Shown one piece after another: positions 8,821-17,482 of a DNA stretch of 64,000 nt. A program made the position numbers and the translations under genes. Source of the DNA: Pseudotamlana agarivorans (GTDB lineage: Bacteria; Bacteroidota; Bacteroidia; Flavobacteriales; Flavobacteriaceae); the NCBI RefSeq assembly GCF_018860245.1, contig NZ_JAHKPD010000020.1:1-64000 (forward strand), given 5' to 3'. Every line of letters starts with the position of its first letter. Positions within the stretch are counted from its first letter, which is position 1. Under the pieces are notes generated by a model. That model made no database searches, was not told the DNA's origin, and saw nothing but the letters and a program-made list of their open reading frames with translations.

Positions 8821-9351
8821 CTAATCATAATTCGCTGAAAAATGACCACTCCATTTGCCTTGCACTTTTAGTACTTGTTCAATGACATCGCGAACAGCAC
8901 CTTCGCCACCTTTTTTATGTGAAATATATTTCGAAACGTTCTTTATTTCTGGCACAGCGTCTTGCGGGCAGCAAGGTAAGCCTATGAGTTGCATGACAGG
9001 ATAATCTGGAATATCGTCCCCCATGTATAATACGTTTTCTGGGTTGATGCTATTTTTTTCAAAATAATCATTCAGTTGTTCTATTTTGTTTTTTGCCCCT
9101 AAGTAAATATCCTTTACGCCTAAACCTTGCAAACGTAAACGTACCCCTTCATTTTTACCACCTGAAATCACACAAATGTTATAGCCCTGAGCAGCAGCCG
9201 TATTTATGGCATAACCATCTTTGGTGTGCATGGTGCGTAACATTTCACCACTGGTGGTTACCGTCACGGTTCCGTCCGTTAAAACCCCATCTACATCAAA
9301 AATAAAGGTGGTAATATGTTCTAAATATTCTTTATAGCTTTTTTCTTCCAT
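8821..9351 (-). CDS. HAD phosphatase, KdsC/YrbI-like
   Basis: This 176-residue C0-type HAD phosphatase has the nucleophile motif DVDGVLTDG (Asp19, Asp21), the motif II region VISGGKN, and motif IV GDDIPDYPVM. Length and motifs match the KDO-8-phosphate phosphatase group, which removes phosphate from KDO-8-P in lipopolysaccharide core synthesis. The gene is not next to other kds genes, so another small sugar phosphate is possible. It overlaps the preceding DUF2520 gene by 20 bases, a pair often seen together in Bacteroidetes. Confidence 0.85.
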   Translation of the reverse strand: MEEKSYKEYLEHITTFIFDVDGVLTDGTVTVTTSGEMLRTMHTKDGYAINTAAAQGYNICVISGGKNEGVRLRLQGLGVKDIYLGAKNKIEQLNDYFEKNSINPENVLYMGDDIPDYPVMQLIGLPCCPQDAVPEIKNVSKYISHKKGGEGAVRDVIEQVLKVQGKWSGHFSANYD

Positions 9352-10099
9352 GAGTGGTTTGAATTGAATCGGTTAAGAGTTTGTAAATGTTTTTATGTTC
9401 TTGCTTTTTAAGCAGTTTTAAATGTTTTTTTATGGTTTTTTTGTCGTTTCGTTTTGCTGGACCGGTTTGAGCTTTAAATGGAGACATATCCTGCACTTTT
9501 TTGGCTGTTTCCATAATAAGTGGTTTTAACATATCAAATTCGGCGCCTTCACTTTCGGTAATTTCATGACCAACACGATACAGCTGGTTGGTGAAATTGT
9601 TTACAAATACCGCAGCTAAGTGTAAAACGCGACGTTGATCACTATTTACACGTCTGGTTGGGCTTCCTAAGCTTTGGGCTACTTGTTTTAATAGTGGATA
9701 ACTCTTTTTGTCGATCGTTTCAATGCAAATAGGTACGTTGGCAAAATCGATATTGGCATCTTTACTAAAAGTTTGTAGCGGATAGAGCACACCACGTTTG
9801 TGTTTTTTGTCTAAATCGTACACACTCACGCTTCCAGAAGTATGAACAACCAATTTGTTTTCAAAAGGTAATTTTGAAGAAAGCTCACTAATCACATCGT
9901 CGCTAACCGCGAAAATATACACATCGGCATCTTTAATAGTTTCTAAAGAATCGGTTATTTCAACCTGATTGTTATAAGGTTTTATAGTTTCTAAATTTCT
10001 GTTATACCATTGAATTACAGAAACTTCTTTAGAGGTGTTAAATGCTTTGAATAGGTGCGTAGCTACATTGCCAGCACCAAGAATTATTACTGAAATCAT
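9332..10099 (-). CDS. Rossmann-like/DUF2520 NAD(P)-binding protein
   Basis: The N-terminal half is a dinucleotide-binding fold (VIILGAGNVATHL at residues 4-16). The C-terminal half is the helical DUF2520 domain (RRVLHLAAVFVNNFTNQLY), resembling the dimerisation domain of pyrroline-5-carboxylate and 6-phosphogluconate dehydrogenases. The 255-residue length is typical. The substrate is unknown. It is the first gene of the minus-strand group running through the KdsC-like, UbiA and maf genes, and it diverges from the globin gene, whose ATG lies 57 bases away. Confidence 0.85.
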   Translation of the reverse strand: MISVIILGAGNVATHLFKAFNTSKEVSVIQWYNRNLETIKPYNNQVEITDSLETIKDADVYIFAVSDDVISELSSKLPFENKLVVHTSGSVSVYDLDKKHKRGVLYPLQTFSKDANIDFANVPICIETIDKKSYPLLKQVAQSLGSPTRRVNSDQRRVLHLAAVFVNNFTNQLYRVGHEITESEGAEFDMLKPLIMETAKKVQDMSPFKAQTGPAKRNDKKTIKKHLKLLKKQEHKNIYKLLTDSIQTTHGRKKL

Positions 10100-10144
10100 G
10101 TGGCTAAATTAAGCATTCTTAGTTTATTTAAAAACCTATTAGGC

Positions 10145-10152
10145 TATCTTTG
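10145..10152 (+). promoter_or_regulatory. Candidate -7 element of globin promoter
   Basis: TATCTTTG matches the Bacteroidetes -7 consensus TAnnTTTG. It lies only 4 bases before the globin ATG at 10157, so the transcript would be nearly leaderless. No good -33 TTTG is seen upstream. Confidence 0.5.
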
Positions 10153-10156
10153 TGAT

Positions 10157-10552
10157 ATGGATAAAAAAGATATTAAAACGAGAGAAGATGTGTTTTTGTT
10201 AGTGTCTTCATTTTATGACGCCATTCGTGCCGATGAAGAATTAGGACCCTTTTTTAATAACCTTATAACAGATTGGGAGGCGCATATTGAAAAACTTACC
10301 ACTTTTTGGGAAGCGAGTTTATTCTTAAAAACAAAATATAAAGGCGACCCATTACAAGCGCATATAAAAGTAGATCAAGATAATAATCATATTATTAATG
10401 AACGTCACTTTGGTCTTTGGTTAAACCTTTGGTTTAAAACTATCGACGATCTTTTTGAAGGTGAATATGCTCAAAATGCCAAACACCGTGCTAGAAAAAT
10501 GGGTACTTTTTTATATATGAAAATATTTGAAGCACGACAAAAGGAGCATTAA
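10157..10552 (+). CDS. Truncated haemoglobin (group III type)
   Basis: The 131-residue protein has the 2-over-2 globin pattern: FYDAIRADEELGPFF in the B-C-E region, the proximal histidine in NERHFGLWLNLWF, and RARKMGTFLYMKI in the last helix. Group III trHbs bind O2 or NO and are linked to nitrosative stress or low-oxygen metabolism. I use ATG 10157 (MDKKDIKTRED). A longer frame from GTG 10100 would run through the promoter and overlap the divergent gene's start. The protein is cytoplasmic and the gene stands alone. Confidence 0.88.
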   Translation: MDKKDIKTREDVFLLVSSFYDAIRADEELGPFFNNLITDWEAHIEKLTTFWEASLFLKTKYKGDPLQAHIKVDQDNNHIINERHFGLWLNLWFKTIDDLFEGEYAQNAKHRARKMGTFLYMKIFEARQKEH

Positions 10553-10688
10553 TTATGAGCAATCATTTGTAGAAAATTTTAAGAAATCTGAGTCTCTTGT
10601 ACTTATGGTTTTCTTTGTAATTTGGCAACTTCTGAAGGTTCATTTTGTCCCTAATAAACTCTTTCTTCTTTTTTGAACACTTTAACAA

Positions 10689-10716
10689 TTTGAGTAAACA
10701 TAAATCCTTAAATTTG
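10689..10716 (+). promoter_or_regulatory. Promoter for ccsBA
   Basis: TTTG (10689-10692), a 16-base spacer and TAAATTTG (10709-10716) fit the flavobacterial TTTG/TAnnTTTG pattern, with a slightly short spacer. The ATG follows 26 bases later. Confidence 0.55.
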
Positions 10717-10742
10717 CGCGACCTCAAAAAAGGCTAACAATT

Positions 10743-13700
10743 ATGCAAAAAAAACTCGCCAACATTTTCTTTTCTACCAAATTAACAGCTGTTTTATTTA
10801 TAGTGTTTGCAGCAGCCATGGCGGTAGGAACTTTTTTAGATGCCGGACAAGAAACATCACCTACACCATTTACCCGAAATTTAATTTATAATGCGTGGTG
10901 GTTTGAAGCAATTATGGTGTTTTTCATCATTAATTTTATTGGAAATGTATTCCGTTATAGACTTTATAAGAAGGAAAAATGGGCAACTTTTATACTACAT
11001 TTGTCTTTTATTTTCATCTTGTTAGGTGCTTTTATTACCCGCTATGCGAGTTTTGAGGGGATGATGGCCATTCGTGAAGGTGCTACAGAAAACACGTTTC
11101 TTTCTGCAAAAACATATGTTACAGCTTATATTGATGGGGATTATGAAGTTGATGGTGTACCGCAACGTTTAGCAACCGAGCGTGAAGTCGATTTTTCAGG
11201 TCGCATGGAAAATCATTTTGAAATTGATACCAAATACAATCAACAGCCCGTAAAAATTGAATTAGAAAAATTTATAGTTGGAGCTGAAGAGGATATTATT
11301 CCGAGTGAAAACGGTGAATCCTACCTTAAAATTGTTGAAGCTGGAAGTAACGGTCCGCACAATCATTTCTTAAAAGTAGGTGAAGTGCAGAGTGTTCACG
11401 GCATTCTTTTAGCCTTGAATAAACCAACAGATGGAGCTATCAATATTACTTATAAAAATGACCAATTAACTATCAATTCGCCTTTTGAAGGTGAGTACAT
11501 GACTATGGCCACCATGGCACAAGGTAAATTGGTTAAAGATAGTTTGCAGCCTTTAATTTTACGATCAAGATACGTTATTGGAAATATGCAAATGGTGTTT
11601 CCAAAACCGGTTGTAAAAGGGGAGTTTGATCTGGTTGAAGGTTCCTCGCTCTTGAAAAAAAGTTCTACCGATGGTGTGAAACTACGCATAACTTCCAACG
11701 GAGAATCTAAAACTGTAGGTGTTTTAGGAAACAAAGGCACTAGCGGAACGTTTAAACAAATTAATGTTGGCGGTTTAGATATCGCTTTAAAATATGGTTC
11801 TAAAGTATTAGAATTACCGTTTTCTATTAAATTGAATGATTTTGAAGCGGAGCGTTACCCAGGTACCGAGCGTGGTTACTCAGCATATTCAAGTGAGGTC
11901 ACTGTTATAGATGAAACCCAAGACGATTACGATTATAAGATTTATATGAATAACATTTTAGATCATGGTGGTTATCGCTTTTTTCAATCGAGCTTCGATC
12001 CTGATGAAAAAGGAACTATTCTTTCTGTAAACCATGATTATTGGGGAACTTTAATCACTTACATTGGTTATTTCATGCTTTATTTTGGCTTGTTGGCGAT
12101 TTTATTCAGCAAGCATTCTCGTTTTGGTGATTTAAGACGCCAATTAGAAAAGGTTAAAGCTAAGAAAGCGAAGTTGCTTGCAGTTTTAGTGCTGTGTTTT
12201 GGTTTAACTGCTGTTGCTCAAGATCATGGTCATGGCGAGCATTCTGCTAATGATGGTCACAATCATTCTAAACCAACAAAAGCACAAATAGATTCTATAC
12301 TATATAAAAACATCACACCTAAAGAACACGCTAGTAAGTTTGGAAATTTAGTGATTCAGGATTTAAGCGGAAGGATGATGCCAGTGAATACTTATGCTTC
12401 AGAAATGCTGCGTAAGTTAAGTAAAAGTGATACTTATGAAGATTTTGATGCCAACCAAGTCTTTCTTTCTATTCAAGAGAGTCCGATGTTGTGGTATAAT
12501 GTGCCTATCATTTATCTGAAACCTAAAAAAGGAGATTCTATCAGGCATTTAATTGGAGCTCCAAAAGAAGCCAAATATGTGGCTTTAGCAGATTTCTTTT
12601 CTGAAAGAGGCGAATACAGGTTAGCACCATTTTTAGATGAAGCTTATAAAGCGCAAGTCCCTAACGGATTTCAAAAGGAATTTAAAGAAACCGATCAACG
12701 TGTAAGTTTACTTTACAATGCTATTGAAGGGATGTCTTTAAAAATATTCCCGATTCCAGAGGATGCCAATAATAAGTGGATCTCTAATTATGATTACACA
12801 CAAGACATTACCGTTATTAATGATGAGCTTTACAATAATTTTGTAAAAAACGGTTTTAGAACTTATTTAATGACCTTAAATCAAGCTAAAAAAACTGGCG
12901 ATTACAAGGAAGCTGAAAAACTTTTAACAGCCTTCAAAAAAACGCAGCACCGTTATGGAGGCGAAGTGATGCTTAGTGATGATAAAATTAAAACCGAGGT
13001 ACTTTACAATAAATACGACATCTTTAAAAAGTTGTTTAGCTGGTATTTGTACGCAGGAACGTTCATGTTTATTTTGCTTATTGTTCAAATATTCAACGAC
13101 AAGCGTAAATGGGTAAATACAGGAGTAAATGTTTTTAAATATATCATTCTTGCACTGTTTATTTTACACACGGCAGGTTTAATTGTTAGGTGGTATATTT
13201 CGGGTCACGCGCCCTGGAGTGATGCCTACGAGTCTATGATTTATGTGGCTTGGGCTACCATGTTATTTGGAATTATTTTTGGTAGAAAAAGTGATTTAAC
13301 TATTGCTTCAACAGCATTTGTAACATCAATGATTTTAATGATTGCACATTGGAATTGGATGGACCCAGCTATTGCGAACTTACAACCTGTTTTAAACAGT
13401 TATTGGTTAATGATTCACGTGGCGGTAATTGTAGCGAGTTACGGACCGTTTACCTTAGGTATGATTTTAGGAATCGTATCCTTATTTCTTATGATTTTCA
13501 CGAACAAGTCCAATAAAGTAAAAATGGACTTAAACATAAAAGAGTTGACGGTTATCACAGAAATGGCTTTAACCGTTGGTTTAGTGATGTTAACTATTGG
13601 AAACTTCCTAGGAGGTATGTGGGCCAACGAAAGTTGGGGACGCTACTGGGGTTGGGATCCTAAAGAAACTTGGGCACTTATTAGTATCATGATTTATGCC

Positions 13701-13946
13701 TTTGTGGTACACATGCGCTTAGTTCCTGGACTTCGCGGGCGATGGATCTTCAACTTACTTTCCATTGTGGCGTTTGCAAGTATTATTATGACCTATTTTG
13801 GAGTGAATTTCTATTTAGCAGGGCTACATAGTTATGCGAGTGGCGATCAAATTGTAAGTGTGAAGTTTATTGCTATTGCTTGTGTTTTAGTTGCTATTCT
13901 TGGCTTTTTCTCTTACCGTGGTTATGCTAAGTATTATAAAAAATAA
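10743..13946 (+). CDS. ccsBA: Fused cytochrome c biogenesis protein CcsB-CcsA (System II)
   Basis: This 1067-residue integral membrane protein joins the ResB/CcsB half (about residues 1-470: AVGTFLDAGQ, a four-helix set and a large periplasmic domain) to the CcsA half (about 755-1067). The haem-handling signature WANESWGRYWGWDPKETW lies near residues 959-976, with conserved histidines in WLMIHVAV and FVVHMRL. It exports haem and attaches it to CxxCH apocytochromes. A His-rich stretch (DHGHGEHSANDGHNHS) near residue 500 sits just after a hydrophobic segment at the junction. The fusion is usual in Bacteroidetes. It has its own promoter, and the DM13 lipoprotein gene follows. Confidence 0.95.
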   Translation: MQKKLANIFFSTKLTAVLFIVFAAAMAVGTFLDAGQETSPTPFTRNLIYNAWWFEAIMVFFIINFIGNVFRYRLYKKEKWATFILHLSFIFILLGAFITRYASFEGMMAIREGATENTFLSAKTYVTAYIDGDYEVDGVPQRLATEREVDFSGRMENHFEIDTKYNQQPVKIELEKFIVGAEEDIIPSENGESYLKIVEAGSNGPHNHFLKVGEVQSVHGILLALNKPTDGAINITYKNDQLTINSPFEGEYMTMATMAQGKLVKDSLQPLILRSRYVIGNMQMVFPKPVVKGEFDLVEGSSLLKKSSTDGVKLRITSNGESKTVGVLGNKGTSGTFKQINVGGLDIALKYGSKVLELPFSIKLNDFEAERYPGTERGYSAYSSEVTVIDETQDDYDYKIYMNNILDHGGYRFFQSSFDPDEKGTILSVNHDYWGTLITYIGYFMLYFGLLAILFSKHSRFGDLRRQLEKVKAKKAKLLAVLVLCFGLTAVAQDHGHGEHSANDGHNHSKPTKAQIDSILYKNITPKEHASKFGNLVIQDLSGRMMPVNTYASEMLRKLSKSDTYEDFDANQVFLSIQESPMLWYNVPIIYLKPKKGDSIRHLIGAPKEAKYVALADFFSERGEYRLAPFLDEAYKAQVPNGFQKEFKETDQRVSLLYNAIEGMSLKIFPIPEDANNKWISNYDYTQDITVINDELYNNFVKNGFRTYLMTLNQAKKTGDYKEAEKLLTAFKKTQHRYGGEVMLSDDKIKTEVLYNKYDIFKKLFSWYLYAGTFMFILLIVQIFNDKRKWVNTGVNVFKYIILALFILHTAGLIVRWYISGHAPWSDAYESMIYVAWATMLFGIIFGRKSDLTIASTAFVTSMILMIAHWNWMDPAIANLQPVLNSYWLMIHVAVIVASYGPFTLGMILGIVSLFLMIFTNKSNKVKMDLNIKELTVITEMALTVGLVMLTIGNFLGGMWANESWGRYWGWDPKETWALISIMIYAFVVHMRLVPGLRGRWIFNLLSIVAFASIIMTYFGVNFYLAGLHSYASGDQIVSVKFIAIACVLVAILGFFSYRGYAKYYKK

Positions 13947-14020
13947 CTTTTGTGAAATTTTAGTGTAAAGTTTGAGGTTTTTTCCGACCTATAAAAGAGT
14001 CTAACTATATACTAAATTTT

Positions 14021-14428
14021 ATGAAAACCTATTTTTTACTTTTTTTAAGCGTCATCTGTTTCACAGCCTGCTCATCTGATAATGATGATAGTCCTATGGA
14101 TACGGATGAAATGGAAAGTTCTTATAGTGGGAATTTCGTTTCTGTGGCGCATCCAACTTCTGGGAAGGCTGTCATTAACGAGGAAGAAGCCACTTTGATG
14201 CTCACTAATTTTAAATCGGATGACGGTCCTTCTTTGGAGTTGTACCTGGCAACCGATGCTTCTGCTAGCAAATATGTTAGTTTAGGAGCGCTAAAAGGAT
14301 TAGACGGGAATTATACTTATGACTTGTCGGCTAATACAAATTTAGATTTTTCGGAGTATAACCATGTTATTGTATGGTGTGTTCCTTTTGGCGTGAACTT
14401 TGGGAATGCTATTTTGGAAATGGATTAG
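14021..14428 (+). CDS. DM13-domain lipoprotein
   Basis: The protein starts MKTYFLLFLSVICFTACSS, a lipoprotein signal with lipobox FTAC. After an acidic linker, residues 33-135 form one DM13 domain: YSGNFVSVAHPTSGKAVI, then SLGALKGLDGNYTYDL, and the conserved cysteine in VIVWCVPFGVNFGNAIL. DM13 is thought to be a cytochrome-like or redox-linked domain on cell-surface proteins, but its function is unproven. The location right behind ccsBA fits an extracytoplasmic redox role; that link is inference. Its 3' end overlaps the convergent DUF3307 gene by 4 bases. Confidence 0.85.
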   Translation: MKTYFLLFLSVICFTACSSDNDDSPMDTDEMESSYSGNFVSVAHPTSGKAVINEEEATLMLTNFKSDDGPSLELYLATDASASKYVSLGALKGLDGNYTYDLSANTNLDFSEYNHVIVWCVPFGVNFGNAILEMD

Positions 14429-15141
14429 AACTTATCCATCAAATACTCATAACCCAAAGCAAATAAAATAGCAAGGCCGAAGCTTAACAGCGTACCTATT
14501 AAAACGTATTCTGTTAATTTTCGGTCTTTTGCTTTTGATAAATCTCCGAAACGAAATACCGATTTTGCGGCAATTAAAAAGCCAACACCTTCCCAATGGT
14601 TCGTGATAATGAACATAAATACAAATAAGCGTTCTAGGATACCTATGTAAGCGCCAGCGTCTTTTAGTGACGATTCATTGTCAAAATCACGTAAATCCCA
14701 CTTCGATATGATGGTTTTCATAATTACTGAAGCCACTTGAGTTAAGCAAATGAAACTGGTTATAAATAAGAGTGTTTTTGTTTCAAATAAAAAGTTTAAA
14801 CTTAGGTCGTATGGTTCATAAATACATATAACAAGTGCTATAATTACAAAGTGAGCCAATTGATCTAACCCAAACAAAAGACGGCTATTAACCTGTTTTT
14901 TAAGGTTTAGTTTTAACAGATCAATGCTATAATGTGAAGCAACAATAATTAAAATGCCTAACCAGTAGTTAAAGTTAAATTGCAGAACAATAATTAGTGC
15001 TAAAAAATGCACTAAAATATGCCAATACAGAAATTTCGATTTGTATTTATGTTTTTGTTTATGTTTTACCCATTTGGTTGGTTGAAAAATAAAATCACCA
15101 ATAAGGTGCGCTAAAATCAATTTGAGGGCTAGAATTAGCAT
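14425..15141 (-). CDS. DUF3307 integral membrane protein
   Basis: This 238-residue protein has about six hydrophobic segments and starts MLILALKLILAHLIGDFIFQ. The N-terminal HLIGDF and the HYSIDLLKL and DQLAHF segments are typical of DUF3307. Histidine and aspartate within membrane helices suggest a metal-dependent or hydrolase-like site, but no activity is established. Its start overlaps the end of the SatD-like gene by 7 bases. DUF3307 and SatD proteins are commonly paired in Bacteroidetes, so the two should act together. Confidence 0.8.
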   Translation of the reverse strand: MLILALKLILAHLIGDFIFQPTKWVKHKQKHKYKSKFLYWHILVHFLALIIVLQFNFNYWLGILIIVASHYSIDLLKLNLKKQVNSRLLFGLDQLAHFVIIALVICIYEPYDLSLNFLFETKTLLFITSFICLTQVASVIMKTIISKWDLRDFDNESSLKDAGAYIGILERLFVFMFIITNHWEGVGFLIAAKSVFRFGDLSKAKDRKLTEYVLIGTLLSFGLAILFALGYEYLMDKF

Positions 15142-15737
15142 AAGGTTTGTATTTGATTTTTATAGTAGTTTAGTAATTTATAAAGTTCGTCCAGACCAGC
15201 ACGTTTTAAACCCTGACTGATGTTTCCTTGGGTTTTCCCAAGTGTTTCAGCCAGTTCATTCTGTGTGAATTCGGGGTGTTCTAAAGTTGTTTTTATTAAT
15301 AGAGCCGAGGTGATAGACCAGTGGTTTATGGTAAGCTGTGCTAATTCTAGCATGATATTTATCTGAGTGTCAAAATCTGTAAAAGGTGATTTTATCGCTA
15401 AAGTGGTTTTCTTTAAATCTTCAAAACATTCACCTGAATTCACAAAAGCTTCACCGTTAGATTCTGTGATTTTTTCTGATACAAAAGATTTTTTACCAAG
15501 GCCAATCGCGAGTCTAACATCAATATTTTTAAATTGTTTTATCGTGGCTTTTATAAGCATACAGGCTTGTAGGGCGTCTTGTGGCGCAACTTCCAACTGG
15601 AAACTGTCACCTCGGTAAATTTCCCAAACCGCAGGTGTGGTACCAAATTGATTTAGGATGGATTTAAGTAATTCTAACCAATGGCTTGGTGAGCTTTCTT
15701 TAGAGTTAATAATGTCGCCTGTAATGATGCTTGTCAT
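15135..15737 (-). CDS. SatD-like regulator with C-terminal helix-turn-helix
   Basis: The first 130 residues (TSIITGDIINSKES; YRGDSFQLEV; VRLAIGLGKK) match the SatD family, whose arrangement recalls nucleotide-cyclase-type folds. The last 60 residues form a winged-helix/HTH unit (EFTQNELAETLGKTQGNIS). This makes it a plausible ligand-sensing transcription factor. It is translationally coupled to the DUF3307 membrane protein. The phased inverted repeats at 15793-15870, immediately upstream, are the obvious candidate operator. The sensed signal is unknown. Confidence 0.8.
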   Translation of the reverse strand: MTSIITGDIINSKESSPSHWLELLKSILNQFGTTPAVWEIYRGDSFQLEVAPQDALQACMLIKATIKQFKNIDVRLAIGLGKKSFVSEKITESNGEAFVNSGECFEDLKKTTLAIKSPFTDFDTQINIMLELAQLTINHWSITSALLIKTTLEHPEFTQNELAETLGKTQGNISQGLKRAGLDELYKLLNYYKNQIQTLC

Positions 15738-15792
15738 ATTTTTGAAACCTAATAGGTTATCAAATGTATTCTTTTTTATTTAAAACAACAAA

Positions 15793-15870
15793 TTATTAGT
15801 TAATTGGCTAATAAAATTAATTATTAGTTTTTAAGCTAATATTGTAAAATATCATCTTTTAGGCTAATAA
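15793..15870. promoter_or_regulatory. Phased operator repeats upstream of the SatD/DUF3307 operon and mscL
   Basis: CTAATAA-type half-sites start at 15808, 15836 (CTAATAT) and 15864, exactly 28 bases apart. TTATTAG left halves start at 15793 and 15821, also 28 apart. Each complete unit is TTATTAG-N8-CTAATA. The third unit keeps only its right half. The array lies between the divergent SatD-like gene (start 15737) and mscL (start 15965). Confidence 0.7.
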
Positions 15871-15964
15871 ATTGTTTTTTTGAATTTCTAGTACTGTTTG
15901 TATTTAGTACCTAATATCTTTACCTTTCAAATAAAAATGTTATTAATTAGAAAAAACGGAGCGT

Positions 15965-16408
15965 ATGAAGTTACTCAAAGAATTTAAAGAGTTTGCTGTA
16001 AAAGGCAATATGATGGATATGGCCATCGGGATTATTATTGGTGCATCATTTAATAAAGTAATAGATGTTCTAGTAAAAAAAGTATTTTTGCCACCGCTTT
16101 CTTTATTGACAGATGGCGTGAATTTGGAAGACAAAAAAATCATCCTTAAAGATGCCGTTTTAAATACTTCGGGAGAAGTTTTGAAAACAGAAGTAGCCCT
16201 AGGTTATGGGGCATTAGGTGAAGCTGTAGTCGATTTTTTGGTTGTGGGATTTACCGTGTTTCTTGTTGTTAAATTTATGAATAGACTTAGAAATAAAGCG
16301 CAAGACACTAAAGATAAAACTGTGGCTACACCTAAAGATATCGAGTTGTTATCTAAGTTAACAACACTTATGGAAGAGCAAAATAGCTTATTAAAAACTA
16401 AAGAATAA
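15965..16408 (+). CDS. mscL: Large-conductance mechanosensitive channel MscL
   Basis: This pentameric inner-membrane tension-gated channel releases solutes on osmotic downshock. Residues 1-40 show the N-terminal helix and the TM1 signature FAVKGNMMDMAIGIIIGASF, with TM2 near residues 80-105 (FLVVGFTVFLVVKFMN). The C-terminal amphipathic bundle (IELLSKLTTLMEEQNSLL) follows. The length of 147 residues is normal. It diverges from the SatD-like operon and shares the 28-bp-phased repeat region. Confidence 0.95.
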   Translation: MKLLKEFKEFAVKGNMMDMAIGIIIGASFNKVIDVLVKKVFLPPLSLLTDGVNLEDKKIILKDAVLNTSGEVLKTEVALGYGALGEAVVDFLVVGFTVFLVVKFMNRLRNKAQDTKDKTVATPKDIELLSKLTTLMEEQNSLLKTKE

Positions 16409-16439
16409 TACCGGTTTAAGAACCCATTCTACAAAAATT

Positions 16440-16604
16440 ATGGCAAAAACAGGACGTGAAAAAAACACAAAAAATAAAGCGAAACACTCCAGATTAATGG
16501 AGAAAAAGCAGAATAAGAAAAAGGAAGAAGAAGCAAACAGAAAAGCGCGCCTAAAAGCGATTATTCAAAAAGCCAATGCTGAAAAAGAAAATGGTCAAGC
16601 TTAA
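16440..16604 (+). CDS. 54-residue lysine-rich small protein
   Basis: The small frame starts MAKTGREKNTKNKAKHSRLM and ends EKENGQA. About one third of residues are Lys or Arg and the centre is a charged helix (KKEEEANRKARLKA). It starts 32 bases after mscL and overlaps the convergent HAD gene by 4 bases. I recall similar tiny basic proteins in other flavobacteria. Composition suggests RNA or ribosome contact, but there is no direct evidence. Confidence 0.65.
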   Translation: MAKTGREKNTKNKAKHSRLMEKKQNKKKEEEANRKARLKAIIQKANAEKENGQA

Positions 16605-17257
16605 AAGTGCTCGACCATTTTTTTATAGGTAATATCTTTAAAATCTGAAACCACCAAATCGGCTAGAGTATAATCTTGGTTTTTTGAATGAAAACTATCG
16701 TAGCCCACACAAAAAAGATTGGCGCCTTTGGCAGCTTTTACCCCATTGGTAGAATCTTCAATAACGAAACATTCTTCATTTTTAAAGCCTGTAGCTTCTG
16801 CCGATTTAATGAAAATTTCAGGATGTGGTTTCGACTCTTTTAAATCACCACCACTAAATTTAGCAGAGAAATATTGATGCAAATCAAAGCGATCAAAAAT
16901 TTGATTGATACTTGTCATGGCTGCCGATGAGCCTAAAACAAGTGTTAAACCATTGCTGTGGTAATCTTTTATTAAATCTAACACACCATCAATAAGTCCT
17001 AAAGATGAGTTGTGCTCGAAAAAATATTTAAAATGTTTACGCTTAAGCTGTACTAAAGTTTCTGGAGCTTCTTCCAGGTTAAAATGGTCGCAAAGTTTTT
17101 TACAAATGTTTATGGTAGATTGTCCTGTAAAAGACTGATAAAGCTCGGGAGATACCTCAATACCAACTTCATCAAACATATCGTGATAGGCTTGATTGTG
17201 CATAGGTTCACTATCAATTATTACCCCGTCCATATCAAAAATAACTGCTTTTAACAT
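16601..17257 (-). CDS. HAD hydrolase, beta-phosphoglucomutase-like
   Basis: This 218-residue subfamily IA HAD protein has motif I DMDGVIIDSEP (Asp8, Asp10), a helical cap, motif II LGSSA, the Lys in SKPHPEIF, and motif IV IEDSTNGVKAAKGA. Sequences of this type act on small sugar phosphates, as beta-phosphoglucomutases or 2-deoxyglucose-6-P phosphatases. The exact substrate cannot be read. It stands alone and is convergent with the lysine-rich small gene. Confidence 0.85.
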   Translation of the reverse strand: MLKAVIFDMDGVIIDSEPMHNQAYHDMFDEVGIEVSPELYQSFTGQSTINICKKLCDHFNLEEAPETLVQLKRKHFKYFFEHNSSLGLIDGVLDLIKDYHSNGLTLVLGSSAAMTSINQIFDRFDLHQYFSAKFSGGDLKESKPHPEIFIKSAEATGFKNEECFVIEDSTNGVKAAKGANLFCVGYDSFHSKNQDYTLADLVVSDFKDITYKKMVEHF

Positions 17258-17482
17258 CGTATTTTTTTTTGTAAATATACTAAGATTTCATAGGGTAATT
17301 AAGGACTTTATTCGATAATTCGAAGGCTCATTTCCGCGAAAGCGTTGGTTTTATATTTTCATGAATAAGTATATAAATAAAACACAAAACTTAAAATATG
17401 ACGATTTAGAATCAAAATTATCTAGACCTTTGTAACTTACAGGAATTATACGAGTTAATTCTATCATTTAAATTGAAGCATC

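Noticed and set aside
10100-10156. Longer N-terminus for the globin (GTG 10100)
   Set aside because: It would run through the TATCTTTG promoter and does not resemble globin sequence.
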